Shown in pieces: positions 53,821 to 62,073 of a stretch of DNA of 64,000 nt; within the stretch, counting starts at the first letter, position 1, and every line of letters starts with the position of its first letter. A program made the translations under genes and the position numbers. A model generated the notes under the pieces. That model searched no databases. It was given only the letters and a program-made list of their open reading frames with translations, and had not been told where the DNA came from. The stretch is from Kaistella faecalis (GTDB taxonomy: Bacteria > Bacteroidota > Bacteroidia > Flavobacteriales > Weeksellaceae): positions 682,001 through 746,000 of the forward strand of contig NZ_CP078067.1 in NCBI RefSeq assembly GCF_019195395.1. Direction: 5' to 3'.

Positions 53821-55032
53821 ATGTTCAATAAAATCATCAGCACTTATAAAGCGGCTTTCAGCGGGTTAAGCAAAGAAAGCTGGATGCTCTCCCTTGTGAT
53901 GCTCATCAACAGAATGGGAACCATGGCTGCTGTTTTTATGAGCGTGTACGTTACCAGGATTTTCGGCAGAAGTCTAGCTGACGCAGGTCTGGTAATTACT
54001 TTATTCGGCGTGGGCGCGGTTTTCGGTGCCTTATCAAGCGGCTATTTTATTAAAAAAGCAGGTTTCCGTTCCGTACAGATTGTTACAAGCATCCTCAGCG
54101 GCTTGCTGTTTATATTCTTTGCCAAAATTACGGACTTCGAAATGCTATGTCTAGTTGCCGTGCTGATCGGATTTTTCAGCGAAGCATTCAGGCCGGCAAA
54201 TTTCACGGCAATTGCCTACTATTCGAAACCGGAAATGATGACGAAATCGTATTCCTTAAACCGTTTTGCGGTAAATCTTGGAATGGGATTGGGAACGGCA
54301 GTGGGCGGCATTTTAGCCTCGATTGATTATCATCTCCTGTTTTTTGTGGAAGGCGGCACCTATATCCTTGTAGGGATTTTAATTATGCTTCTTTTGCCTA
54401 AAATAAGTAACTTTAAAAAGAATAGAGAAAACCTTCAGATTTCGGCATCTAAATCTCCCTGGAAAGATGTCTTGTATTTAAAGTTTCTCCTACTCATCCT
54501 CATTTACATTTCATGCTTTCTGGTCGTTTTCAAACTCGTGCCGGTTTTCTGGAAAGATATTCAACATCTTGACGAATCTTTAATCGGAAGTATTTTAGGC
54601 CTGAACGGAATGATTATCGCAGTTTTCGAAATGGTCTTGGTACAGCATCTCCAGACCCGGAACAAAGACGTCGTGTATATTTATGCAGGAATTTTTATTG
54701 CAGCCATCGCTTTTTCGCTGATTCTGTTTCCGATATTTTCCGTGATTGTTTCCGCGGTAATTGCCATTATTTTTCTTACGTTTAGCGAGATGCTGGCTTT
54801 GCCATTTATCAATACGTTTGTAGTGAACCGGGCCGGCGCGGCCTCCCGGGCCAGCTATGCGTCAGCGTACACTTTTGTATGGTCATTATCCGGAATCATC
54901 GCTCCTGCAGGCGGCGCTTTTATTGCCGATCATTTCAGTTATACCACTTTGTGGGTGGTGCTTATTGTATTATGTCTGATTTCTGCTTTGGGAATAAAAA
55001 TGCTGTCCCAAAGGGAAAAATCCGCTTTTTAA
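53821..55032 (+). CDS. MFS transporter
   Basis: 403 residues with about twelve membrane helices, e.g. ITLFGVGAVFGALSSGYFIKKAGFR after the first helices and a second half starting near residue 220 (FLLLILIYISCFLVVFKLVPVF). The motif GxxxDxxGR-type loop reads SGYFIKKAGFRS. The subfamily resembles drug/metabolite efflux MFS proteins, but the substrate is not predictable. It is followed after 1 nt by an EamA transporter gene, so the two are cotranscribed. Confidence 0.88.
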   Translation: MFNKIISTYKAAFSGLSKESWMLSLVMLINRMGTMAAVFMSVYVTRIFGRSLADAGLVITLFGVGAVFGALSSGYFIKKAGFRSVQIVTSILSGLLFIFFAKITDFEMLCLVAVLIGFFSEAFRPANFTAIAYYSKPEMMTKSYSLNRFAVNLGMGLGTAVGGILASIDYHLLFFVEGGTYILVGILIMLLLPKISNFKKNRENLQISASKSPWKDVLYLKFLLLILIYISCFLVVFKLVPVFWKDIQHLDESLIGSILGLNGMIIAVFEMVLVQHLQTRNKDVVYIYAGIFIAAIAFSLILFPIFSVIVSAVIAIIFLTFSEMLALPFINTFVVNRAGAASRASYASAYTFVWSLSGIIAPAGGAFIADHFSYTTLWVVLIVLCLISALGIKMLSQREKSAF

Positions 55033-55033
55033 A

Positions 55034-55933
55034 ATGTTGAAAGATCCAAAACTTATTATCGCGGTTCTTACCGTCGCTATCGTGTGGGGAACCACTTTTC
55101 TCGGAATCCGTGTGGCAGTAGAAACTATTCCGCCGTGGTTTGTTGCAGGAATCCGGCAATTGATCGCCGCCGTATTGTTATTGATGATTCTGCTGTTTTC
55201 AAAACAACTAAAATGGATAGGGTGGAAAAACTTAAGAATTCAAATTATTTTTTCAATACTGATGCTTATCGTAGCCAACGGAATGACCACGGTTGCCGAA
55301 GAACACCTGTCGAGCAGTCTGGCGTCTTTGATCAGCGCCACTTCCCCACTACTTGTATTTCTGGGGAGCATTTTTTTTGGTCTTCAGAAATTTACATACC
55401 GTTCCTTATTGGGAATCTTAATGGGGTTCAGCGGAATTCTGCTCATATTCAAAGACGGCCTTCAGGATTTACTGAATCCCGATTACCGCATGGGTGTTAT
55501 CTTTATTTTCATCGCAATTTGCGGCTGGGCATTAGGATCAATTCTCACTAAAAAAATGAAGCTGCAGCATCAGAGTATTTCACTGAATCTTTTTTACCAG
55601 TTCGCTTTCGCTGGAGTGGCGCAGATTGCATTAGCCTTTGTTGTATCCAATGAAATTGATGTCGCAACCTGGAGTTTCAAAAGTATCGCGGCCACCGTTT
55701 ATCTCGCGGTATTCGGATCTGTTGCAGCGTATTTTGCCTTTCATTTTGCACTGAAGAAGATTTCGCCAACGCAGATTTCGCTGCTTTCTTATGTAAATAC
55801 AATTATTGCAATATTTCTGGGCTGGCTTGTATTGGACGAAAAAATTACGGCAGCATTTATTACCGCAACTGTACTGATTATTTGCGGGGTGTTTATCACC
55901 AATTACCAGAAAGGAATGTTTCAGCGGAAATAA
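55034..55933 (+). CDS. EamA/DMT family transporter (ten-helix)
   Basis: 299 residues with two EamA repeats of five helices each (first about 5-140, second about 150-290). FGSVAAYFAFHFALKKISPTQISLLSYVNTIIAIFLGWLVLDE near the end is typical of the RhaT/YdcZ-like exporters. It starts 1 nt after the MFS stop. Probably exports amino acids or small metabolites; the substrate is unknown. Confidence 0.9.
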   Translation: MLKDPKLIIAVLTVAIVWGTTFLGIRVAVETIPPWFVAGIRQLIAAVLLLMILLFSKQLKWIGWKNLRIQIIFSILMLIVANGMTTVAEEHLSSSLASLISATSPLLVFLGSIFFGLQKFTYRSLLGILMGFSGILLIFKDGLQDLLNPDYRMGVIFIFIAICGWALGSILTKKMKLQHQSISLNLFYQFAFAGVAQIALAFVVSNEIDVATWSFKSIAATVYLAVFGSVAAYFAFHFALKKISPTQISLLSYVNTIIAIFLGWLVLDEKITAAFITATVLIICGVFITNYQKGMFQRK

Positions 55934-55941
55934 AGAAATTT

Positions 55942-56373
55942 TTAACCCTGAATATACTCTTTCAACTGTTTAATGACTTCTTTCTGATCGATTACTTTTT
56001 CTCTGATGACATCAGTAATCGAAATAATACCGTTCATTTTACCTTCTTTAATAACCGGAAGATAGCGTACATTGTGATCGGCCATTAACTGCATGCAGTG
56101 ATTCAGGGTGTCGAGCGGTTTTATTTCGGGAAGATTTACGGACATTACCTCCTTCACTTTTGTTTCCGAGGAATGCCTGTTTTTAAGAATGACGTTTCGG
56201 GAATAATCGCGCTCTGTAAAGATCCCGTGATAATTTTCAGCATCTTTTACGACTACTGCGCCCACATTTTTGTCTGCCATCAGCTGTAATGCTTCCAGAA
56301 CCGTCTGTCCCGGATTTACAGTAACATACGAACTTCCCTTTCGGGCAAGAATTGTAGCTATATTACTCATCAT
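55942..56373 (-). CDS. CBS domain pair protein
   Basis: About 143 residues (start at 56373 or 56370, MMSN or MSN) consisting only of two CBS domains: NPGQTVLEALQLMADKNVGAVVVKDAENYHGIFTERDYSRNV and NLPEIKPLDTLNHCMQLMADHNVRYLPVIKEGKMNGIISITDVI. CBS pairs bind adenine nucleotides or SAM and regulate partner proteins. An ATG at 56400 is possible but the N terminus NNFNTKYLM looks non-homologous. Function unknown; convergent with the EamA gene. Confidence 0.85.
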   Translation of the reverse strand: MMSNIATILARKGSSYVTVNPGQTVLEALQLMADKNVGAVVVKDAENYHGIFTERDYSRNVILKNRHSSETKVKEVMSVNLPEIKPLDTLNHCMQLMADHNVRYLPVIKEGKMNGIISITDVIREKVIDQKEVIKQLKEYIQG

Positions 56374-56437
56374 CAAATATTTTGTATTAAAGTTATTCAA
56401 AATATTTTATTAAAAACAATACATTTCAGAAGACCAT

Positions 56438-57550
56438 CTAATCTTTGGCAACGACTTTCACTAATGATTTCACGTAGATCAGCTTTTCTAAAAGTTCTTT
56501 TCGTGAATCTGCCAGAATATTGATGTGCCCCATTTTTCGGCCCGGCTTGGTTGCTGTTTTTCCATAAAGATGAACGTAGGTTTTTGGCAATTTCATCACT
56601 TCATCCAAACCTTTATAATGGGCTTTACCCGAAAAATTTTCTTCTCCCACAAGATTCAGCATTCCGGAAAACCCAAATGCGTCAGTATCCCCGAGCGGAA
56701 GATTTTTTAAAACGCGGTAAAGCTGTTCAAACTGTGAATTTGCGTTTCCTTCCTGGGTTTGATGTCCGGAATTGTGCAGTCTCGGCGCGGTTTCATTAAC
56801 CCAGACTTCTTCATTTTTATCAAGAAACAGTTCAATCGCAAAAAGTCCGGGAGAGTTGGCGGCTTTGATAAATTTATCTACAATCACCTCAATCTGCCGC
56901 TCCACTCTATCAGAAATATGGGCCGGGCAGATATTAAAATCCAGAAGATTAAGTTTAGGATCTGCCACCATTTCAGTTACCGGAAAGGTTTTGGTTTCAC
57001 CGTTTTCGTTGATGGCGATGATTACAGAAAGTTCTTTTTCGATATCAACAAGGCTTTCTAACACAGAAGGTACGTTCCATAAATGCTGAAGGTCTTCTTC
57101 GGTTCTGATGACCTGTACCCCTTTACCGTCGTAACCACCGGCATTCATTTTCTGAACAAAGGGCAAACCGAAATTTGCTTCTGATTTATTTTGAATGATT
57201 TGAAACTCGGGACTTGGAATATCGTGTTTCAGATAGAATTCTTTCTGAAGAATTTTCTGCTGGATAATCTGGATGATTTCAGGACTTGGAATTACTTTAA
57301 TCCCACATTCGCGGAGTTCGTAAAGCGCATCTACATTTACATGTTCGATCTCGATAGAGACTACATCTTTGCCTTTCCCAAAGTTGAAAACTGTATCGAA
57401 ATCATCAAAATTTCCCTGTGTAAAATGAGAAATAGAGTGACAGGGCGCATCTTTGGCGGGATCGAGCGTAAACCATTCGTCATCATATTTTAAAGCCTCC
57501 TGGATAAGCATTCGTCCTAACTGTCCGCCGCCGAGAATTCCAATTTTCAT
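56438..57550 (-). CDS. purK: 5-(carboxyamino)imidazole ribonucleotide synthase
   Basis: Carboxylates AIR with ATP and bicarbonate to N5-CAIR. 370 residues of the ATP-grasp fold: KIGILGGGQLGRMLIQEA at the start, FVQKMNAGGYDGKGVQVI glycine-rich loop, ELFLDKNEEVWVNETAPRLHNSGHQTQEG metal-binding region. A -7 box lies at 57605-57612. Separated from purE by four genes. Confidence 0.97.
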   Translation of the reverse strand: MKIGILGGGQLGRMLIQEALKYDDEWFTLDPAKDAPCHSISHFTQGNFDDFDTVFNFGKGKDVVSIEIEHVNVDALYELRECGIKVIPSPEIIQIIQQKILQKEFYLKHDIPSPEFQIIQNKSEANFGLPFVQKMNAGGYDGKGVQVIRTEEDLQHLWNVPSVLESLVDIEKELSVIIAINENGETKTFPVTEMVADPKLNLLDFNICPAHISDRVERQIEVIVDKFIKAANSPGLFAIELFLDKNEEVWVNETAPRLHNSGHQTQEGNANSQFEQLYRVLKNLPLGDTDAFGFSGMLNLVGEENFSGKAHYKGLDEVMKLPKTYVHLYGKTATKPGRKMGHINILADSRKELLEKLIYVKSLVKVVAKD

Positions 57551-57604
57551 ATTTTCACTTTTTTCCTGATTTTACTTTCTGATTCCACTGCGTTTTGAAT
57601 TTCA

Positions 57605-57612
57605 CAAAATTA
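57605..57612 (-). promoter_or_regulatory. -7 promoter box of purK
   Basis: TAATTTTG on the - strand, 54 nt before the ATG at 57550. Confidence 0.5.
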
Positions 57613-57717
57613 CAAAAAGCAATTCTTAAGGCATAAAAATCGCTTGTCTATTTAAGATATTTAATTAGAATGCATTTATAATAAAGGTTTTTACTTTTAC
57701 TTTGTATCAAATAAACT

Positions 57718-58803
57718 ATGGAATTATTTCTCACAATTTTTTCGGTGCTGCTTATAGTGCTGAGCGTGCTTCCGTTTTTCAGGAACCAGCATTGGGTATT
57801 CCGCGTTCCGGAATTTATGAAAATACAGATTCTGGTGCTCCAGACAATCGTTTTCTGGGCGATGATATTTTTTGCTGAAAAAAACTTTTTGCTTTGGCTT
57901 ATCAACGCAGCGCAGTTCGCACTGATTCTGTATCATCTTTATATTTTAATCCGCTACACCAAATTTTACAAAAAGAAAACCGTAAAAAAGATATCTTCTG
58001 CTTCCGCTACAGTGAAAGTCATTTCTGTAAACGTTTATCAGTTCAATAAAGATTTTCAGAAATTCCACCAACTGATTCAGAAATACACGCCAGATATTTT
58101 CATCACGATGGAAAGTAATTCCGATTGGGAACTGGCGAACCGAAAACTCGAAGAAGAATATCCTTTTACCGAGAAAATCACGCTCGAGAATACCTACGGA
58201 ATGCATCTTTATTCTAAAATTCCTTTTGTGAAATCCACTGTTCATTTTTTTATTGCTGATGATGTTCCGAGTATCGAAGCACAGTTTAAAACCGCTGATG
58301 GACATAATTTTGTAGTTTTCGCGGTGCATCCGCCGCCGCCAAGTCCTACAGAAGAAACGACTTCCAAAGAGCGCGACGGTGATTTACTCTGTGTCGCGAA
58401 AAAGATTAAAGAACATCAGGTTCCGTCTTTGGTAATCGGGGATTTCAACACGGTAGCCTGGTCTGTTACCTCCATTCTTTTCCGGAAAACCAGTGAGCTG
58501 ATTGATGCCCGAGTGGGGCGCGGAATTCTGGCGACTTTCCACGCTAAATATTGGTTTTTCCGCGTTCCGCTGGATTTGCTTTTCCACTCGCCAGAGATTT
58601 TTGTTGAAAAACTGAAAACATTAGAACATATCGGTTCCGATCACTTCCCTATTCTCTGCGAATTTCACATTAATCTTTACGACACCAAACAGGAAGACGA
58701 GGTAAAAACCCTGAAACCTGAAGAGGAAGAAGTCGTGGAAGAACTGATTGAGGAAGGTATAAAAGAAGAATCAGACAACCGCGAAGAAATCGCAAAGGAA
58801 TAA
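57718..58803 (+). CDS. Membrane-anchored endonuclease/exonuclease/phosphatase family protein with acidic C-terminal tail
   Basis: 361 residues. Three N-terminal membrane helices (about 4-20, 38-57, 62-80) precede an EEP domain: MESNSDWE, HPPPPS, GDFNTVAWS and the terminal GSDHFPILCEF motifs give a complete active site for phosphodiester or phosphomonoester hydrolysis. After the domain comes a roughly 45-residue tail almost entirely of Glu, Lys, Asp and hydrophobic residues (KPEEEEVVEELIEEGIKEES). The active domain is expected outside the membrane. Substrate unknown. Confidence 0.87.
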   Translation: MELFLTIFSVLLIVLSVLPFFRNQHWVFRVPEFMKIQILVLQTIVFWAMIFFAEKNFLLWLINAAQFALILYHLYILIRYTKFYKKKTVKKISSASATVKVISVNVYQFNKDFQKFHQLIQKYTPDIFITMESNSDWELANRKLEEEYPFTEKITLENTYGMHLYSKIPFVKSTVHFFIADDVPSIEAQFKTADGHNFVVFAVHPPPPSPTEETTSKERDGDLLCVAKKIKEHQVPSLVIGDFNTVAWSVTSILFRKTSELIDARVGRGILATFHAKYWFFRVPLDLLFHSPEIFVEKLKTLEHIGSDHFPILCEFHINLYDTKQEDEVKTLKPEEEEVVEELIEEGIKEESDNREEIAKE

Positions 58804-58810
58804 TTTAAAA

Positions 58811-59359
58811 CTAAATTTTATCGATTTTAAGATATTTTAGTTTGATGAAGTTCTTCTGATCAATTTGTGAGGATTTTTCCAATATTAGCGAATATTTATC
58901 CTTCATTTCCTGAGAGAGAAGATCATTTACTTTAAAAACATCGTCAATATCAACGCCGTGTTTGTCATCAACATGACTTACTGCACCGCCAAATCCCATC
59001 GTTTTATAAAATTCGGTCTGCTTGGCTTTCTTGATAACCTCGGACATTTTACCACCTACCATCAAATGCTGCTCATGAAATTCCTCGAAAAATCCCTTTT
59101 TATATCCTCCAAGGTTGATGAAAAATAACTGATTTTCTGATTGCTGACTTCCTTTTTCCACAATTCGGATTTCGTAGCCATCGACAAATTTCACTTCCTG
59201 ATAAGCGTCAAGATGAAGATCGCTACCTGCTTCCGGCCAGAACTCTTTAATAGCTGGCACTAAATCTTTCAGCTTTTCAGCGATGCCGAAAAACACATCA
59301 TGCTGTTCGATTGTTCTGCCTTTCACTGAAGCACCGAGAATTATATAAAATAATTTCAT
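58811..59359 (-). CDS. DUF1543 family protein
   Basis: 182 residues, no membrane segment. MKLFYIILGASVKGRTIEQHDVFFGIA and HLDAYQEVKFVDGYEIRIV match the DUF1543 family, of unknown function. KMSEVIKKAKQTEFYKTMGF follows. It starts 3 nt after the upstream VOC gene stop and belongs to the unit menF-hotdog-VOC-DUF1543 in same direction, but the order is VOC then DUF1543 on the - strand. No activity can be assigned. Confidence 0.75.
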   Translation of the reverse strand: MKLFYIILGASVKGRTIEQHDVFFGIAEKLKDLVPAIKEFWPEAGSDLHLDAYQEVKFVDGYEIRIVEKGSQQSENQLFFINLGGYKKGFFEEFHEQHLMVGGKMSEVIKKAKQTEFYKTMGFGGAVSHVDDKHGVDIDDVFKVNDLLSQEMKDKYSLILEKSSQIDQKNFIKLKYLKIDKI

Positions 59360-59362
59360 CTT

Positions 59363-59740
59363 TTATGCTTCGTAAAATTCGAGCGGCAACGCATCGGGAT
59401 CCTGGGTGAAGAAAAACTTCCGGTTGGTAAATTCGTCAATCCGGATGTCCTCGCAAATCAAACCCTTTCTAGTAAGTTCATCCCTCTTTTCTTCTACATT
59501 TTCAACAGAAAAAGCCAGGTGCCTCAAACCGCAGCTCTCAGGCCGCGATGGCCTTGCAGGAGGATTGGGAAAAGAAAAAAGCTCGATCACATAATGGTCG
59601 CCGATTCCGAGATCAAGTTTATAGGAATCCCTTTCCGCACGGTTAACTTCGCGCAAAATCTTGAGCCCTAAAATTTCGGTATAAAATTTTTTGGACACCG
59701 GATAATCTGAACAGATGATGGCAATATGATGAATTTTCAT
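59363..59740 (-). CDS. VOC family protein (glyoxalase-like)
   Basis: 125 residues, two betaalphabetabetabeta modules of the vicinal oxygen chelate fold: KIHHIAIICSDYPVSKKFYTEILGLKIL, then LRHLAFSVENVEEKRDELTRKGL and DPDALPLEFYEA. The metal ligands are likely His in HHIAI, Glu in VIELFSF, His in LRHLAF and Glu in LEFYEA. Methylglyoxal detoxification is typical of such short proteins but other substrates occur. It ends 3 nt before the DUF1543 start. Confidence 0.87.
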   Translation of the reverse strand: MKIHHIAIICSDYPVSKKFYTEILGLKILREVNRAERDSYKLDLGIGDHYVIELFSFPNPPARPSRPESCGLRHLAFSVENVEEKRDELTRKGLICEDIRIDEFTNRKFFFTQDPDALPLEFYEA

Positions 59741-59749
59741 GCTGAAGAT

Positions 59750-60721
59750 TTATGTGAAACTGAGATTTTTCAAGACTGCTTCGGATTTCAGTTCGGTTTC
59801 GCGCCATTCTTTTTCAGGCGAACTTTCTGCGGTAATTCCGCCACCGACGTAGATTAAAGCAGCGTTCTCAAAGAATTCAGCGCAGCGAAGATTTACAAAA
59901 TACTGAACATTTTCTTCGGTTTCGACTTTAATATAACCAGCGTAGAAATTTCTTGGATGAGTTTCAAAATGCTCTATCGCATTGCTGCAAATTTCTTTCG
60001 GAATTCCACAAACCGCGGGCGTAGGATGAAGTTCGGAAATGATCTTCTCCAGATCATTTTCGCTGATTTTCGCACTGAAATCGTTTCTCAAATGCTTGAT
60101 GTTTCCTGAAATATGGTCGTAAGTGTCGCTTTTATAAACTTCAGAAGCATAATTTTTCAGCGTATTGGAGATAAAATCTGTTACCGGTTTTTGTTCTTCA
60201 ATTTCTTTATCTGTCCAGTTTTCGTCCACAGGAATTGTTCCGGCAAGACTCATGGTTTGAAATTCAGACGTCTTTTTATCAAACTTTCCTAAAAGTTCAG
60301 AAAAAGCACCGAGCCAACATTTGCCGTCTTTAATAAAAAAATAGACGAAAGCATTTTTGTAAGATTCGCAGAGATTCAAAAAAGTTTGTGAAAGACTGAG
60401 CTTTGAATCGTTAAACTGCACCAGTTTCCTTCTGGAAATCACGAGTTTGGAAAGTTGATTTTCCTTAATAAAATCAATCACGTTCAGTAATTTTTCCTGA
60501 TATTCTCTGGCTGTTTCCTCTTTAAAATCAAGCAGTTCCGTATTCAAATTATCATGAAAAACCTCCTGATTTAAAAACTCAGCTCCTGATATTGCTTTAA
60601 GCGTTCCCTTGAAATCAATTTTTTCTGACTGATCAAATGAGAGAAAAGACACCGCCTCAGAAACCGAAGTTTCCTCAACAGTATAAATGGTTTCGGAAAA
60701 AGGAAATCTAAAGAAAATCAT
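59750..60721 (-). CDS. menF: Isochorismate synthase (chorismate-binding enzyme)
   Basis: 323 residues of the chorismate-utilising enzyme fold: LSLAGTIPVDENW-type segment, LHPTPAVCGIPKEICSNAIEHFETHPRNFYAGYI (the catalytic region), and YVGGGITAESSPEKEWRETELKSEA at the end. Converts chorismate to isochorismate, the first menaquinone step. The hotdog thioesterase just upstream (4 nt) supports the menaquinone role. An entC-type (siderophore) role cannot be excluded, but no siderophore genes are nearby. Confidence 0.9.
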   Translation of the reverse strand: MIFFRFPFSETIYTVEETSVSEAVSFLSFDQSEKIDFKGTLKAISGAEFLNQEVFHDNLNTELLDFKEETAREYQEKLLNVIDFIKENQLSKLVISRRKLVQFNDSKLSLSQTFLNLCESYKNAFVYFFIKDGKCWLGAFSELLGKFDKKTSEFQTMSLAGTIPVDENWTDKEIEEQKPVTDFISNTLKNYASEVYKSDTYDHISGNIKHLRNDFSAKISENDLEKIISELHPTPAVCGIPKEICSNAIEHFETHPRNFYAGYIKVETEENVQYFVNLRCAEFFENAALIYVGGGITAESSPEKEWRETELKSEAVLKNLSFT

Positions 60722-60724
60722 TTT

Positions 60725-61153
60725 TTATCTGGGACGTGGAATAATATTATTGGTCATGGTGGTGTGATTGATCAGGTGATCATGTTCGTCGCGGATATCA
60801 ATTTCGGAAACGTGCATTGTGTTGCCTTTTCTGATAAATTTTGCGGTCCCGGTAACGGTTCCTTCCTTTTTACTTCGTAAATGATTCGAGTTGATATTGG
60901 TTCCCACAGGCACTACTTTCTCTGTATCCACATGCAAAACAGAAAGGCACGATCCCAGAGTTTCTGCCAGAACACAGTTAGCGCCACCGTGAAGAATCCC
61001 GTAAGGCTGATGCACTTTCGGGGTTACAGGCATTGTTGCGGTCAGCGTGTCATCGGTAACATCCGTGAAAATAATTCCCAAAGTCTTTCCCAGGTTTTCC
61101 CCGCCCCAATTGTTGAGCTGGTGGAGAATTTCGTTCTTTCTATCTTCGGTCAT
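60725..61153 (-). CDS. PaaI/YbgC-type hotdog thioesterase, possible menaquinone enzyme MenI
   Basis: 142 residues from the chosen ATG at 61153 (MTEDRKNEILHQLNNWGGENLG). Longer starts at 61330 would lie inside the upstream acyltransferase gene. PYGILHGGANCVLAETLGSCLS has the catalytic acidic residue of the hotdog fold, and VPVGTNINSNHLRSKKEG completes it. In other bacteria MenI, a protein of this fold, hydrolyses 1,4-dihydroxy-2-naphthoyl-CoA in menaquinone synthesis; the position next to menF makes this the best guess. Confidence 0.8.
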   Translation of the reverse strand: MTEDRKNEILHQLNNWGGENLGKTLGIIFTDVTDDTLTATMPVTPKVHQPYGILHGGANCVLAETLGSCLSVLHVDTEKVVPVGTNINSNHLRSKKEGTVTGTAKFIRKGNTMHVSEIDIRDEHDHLINHTTMTNNIIPRPR

Positions 61154-61163
61154 AACGTTTAGA

Positions 61164-61730
61164 TTAATAGATTTTAGGATTCCATTTTTCAGGATATTTC
61201 GGGGTGATTTTTTTGTAATACTCTTCCATTTCCTCCATGATGTCATCAAATGAGCGCGTTTCCAGATCTTTAACTGAAATTTCATAGCCAAGATGAATCT
61301 GCTTCGTTCTGAAGTCGCCCGCTGCCACAATGATCGGAACTTTTGCCGCCATTGCCATGTGATAAAAGCCTTTTCTCCATTTCGGAACCCAACTGCGGGT
61401 ACCTTCGGGAGTAATTACCAGACTGAAATCTTCTTTTTTGAATTGATCAACTACAAATTTCACGAGGTCGTTTTTCTGAGAGCGATCGATTCCCACGCCT
61501 CCCAAAGCTTTTACGATTCCGCCGTACCACGCTTTGGTGTGCTGGTCTTTGATGATGATTTTCAGCGGTTTATCCAGCGCCCAATAGGCGAGATTGCCGA
61601 GAAGATATTCCTGGTTGGAAGTGTGCGGCGCAACGACAAGAATGCAGCGGTTCAGGTTATTCACATCGCCTTCAAGAACAATTTTCCAGCCGATTAATTT
61701 CAGGATGAGTTTTCCGATGAGTTTTTTCAT
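61164..61730 (-). CDS. 1-acyl-sn-glycerol-3-phosphate acyltransferase family protein with HX4E motif
   Basis: 188 residues of the PlsC/LPLAT fold, with an N-terminal amphipathic or membrane segment. The catalytic H(X)4D motif reads HTSNQE (H36-E41), so Asp is replaced by Glu. Substrate-binding ITPEGTRSWVPKWRKGFYHMA (E/PEGTR) is intact. It would acylate lysophosphatidic acid or a related acceptor. The gene lies 10 nt upstream of the hotdog gene on the same strand. Confidence 0.85.
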   Translation of the reverse strand: MKKLIGKLILKLIGWKIVLEGDVNNLNRCILVVAPHTSNQEYLLGNLAYWALDKPLKIIIKDQHTKAWYGGIVKALGGVGIDRSQKNDLVKFVVDQFKKEDFSLVITPEGTRSWVPKWRKGFYHMAMAAKVPIIVAAGDFRTKQIHLGYEISVKDLETRSFDDIMEEMEEYYKKITPKYPEKWNPKIY

Positions 61731-61782
61731 ATCAAAAGATTCCGGGAAAAGGAATTAATTTTACAGTTTCTTATTAAACAAA

Positions 61783-61813
61783 AAAGTATAACCAAAGGTA
61801 TTGGTTATACTTT
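61783..61813 (-). terminator. Perfect 13-bp terminator after the small peptide ORF
   Basis: aaagtataaccaa / ttggttatacttt with loop aggta. A run of six T follows on the - strand; the + strand has none. It lies upstream of the acyltransferase, so it can only end a - strand transcript coming from 61814-62073. Confidence 0.85.
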
Positions 61814-61839
61814 ACAAATATATTGAATTAAAATTCTAA

Positions 61840-61902
61840 CTAAAATAAACTGCTTACGAAATCCATGATTTTCATTGCGATTTCTAGAACGAACTGTACC
61901 AT
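61840..61902 (-). CDS. Candidate 20-residue amphipathic peptide gene
   Basis: ATG to TAG ORF of 20 codons: MVQFVLEIAMKIMDFVSSLF. Polar residues Q3, E7, K11, D14 and S17/S18 recur every 3-4 positions while all others are hydrophobic, i.e. one narrow polar stripe on a helix, a pattern unlikely by chance. The net charge is about -1. The stop lies 26 nt before a strong terminator, and upstream is a one-mismatch -7 box (TAATTTCG, 61949-61956), so it can be its own short transcription unit. The size and pattern recall small membrane peptides such as TisB or phenol-soluble modulins, but no homology is claimed. It could instead be a small RNA with a chance ORF. Confidence 0.4.
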   Translation of the reverse strand: MVQFVLEIAMKIMDFVSSLF

Positions 61903-62073
61903 GACTGTTGATTTAAGTGTTAATTAATGACTTATTAAATTCGCGTTACGAAATTAGTGTTTTTTTCTATCAAAATACTTTTCCGTATGTTAAATTTTGG
62001 TTAAACCCAGATGAACAAGCGAAAAGCGGATTTTCTGTGACGCAGAGCCTCCGCCTTTGCTCATCCACTCTCA

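Larger units (their letters stand above)
61731..62073. other. 343-bp spacer between acyltransferase and pspC-like gene containing a small transcription unit
   Basis: Holds the 13-bp terminator hairpin (61783-61813) and the 20-codon ORF 61840-61902, both on the - strand. Further right, gatga-caa...tttgctcatc forms an imperfect stem (62010-62065) without a T run, perhaps a fragment of a REP-like element. The rest is AT-rich and featureless. Confidence 0.6.

Noticed and set aside
53166..57550. purE and purK as one disrupted operon
   Set aside because: Both are complete with their own -7 boxes; the intervening genes run partly in the opposite direction, so it is simply a non-operonic layout.
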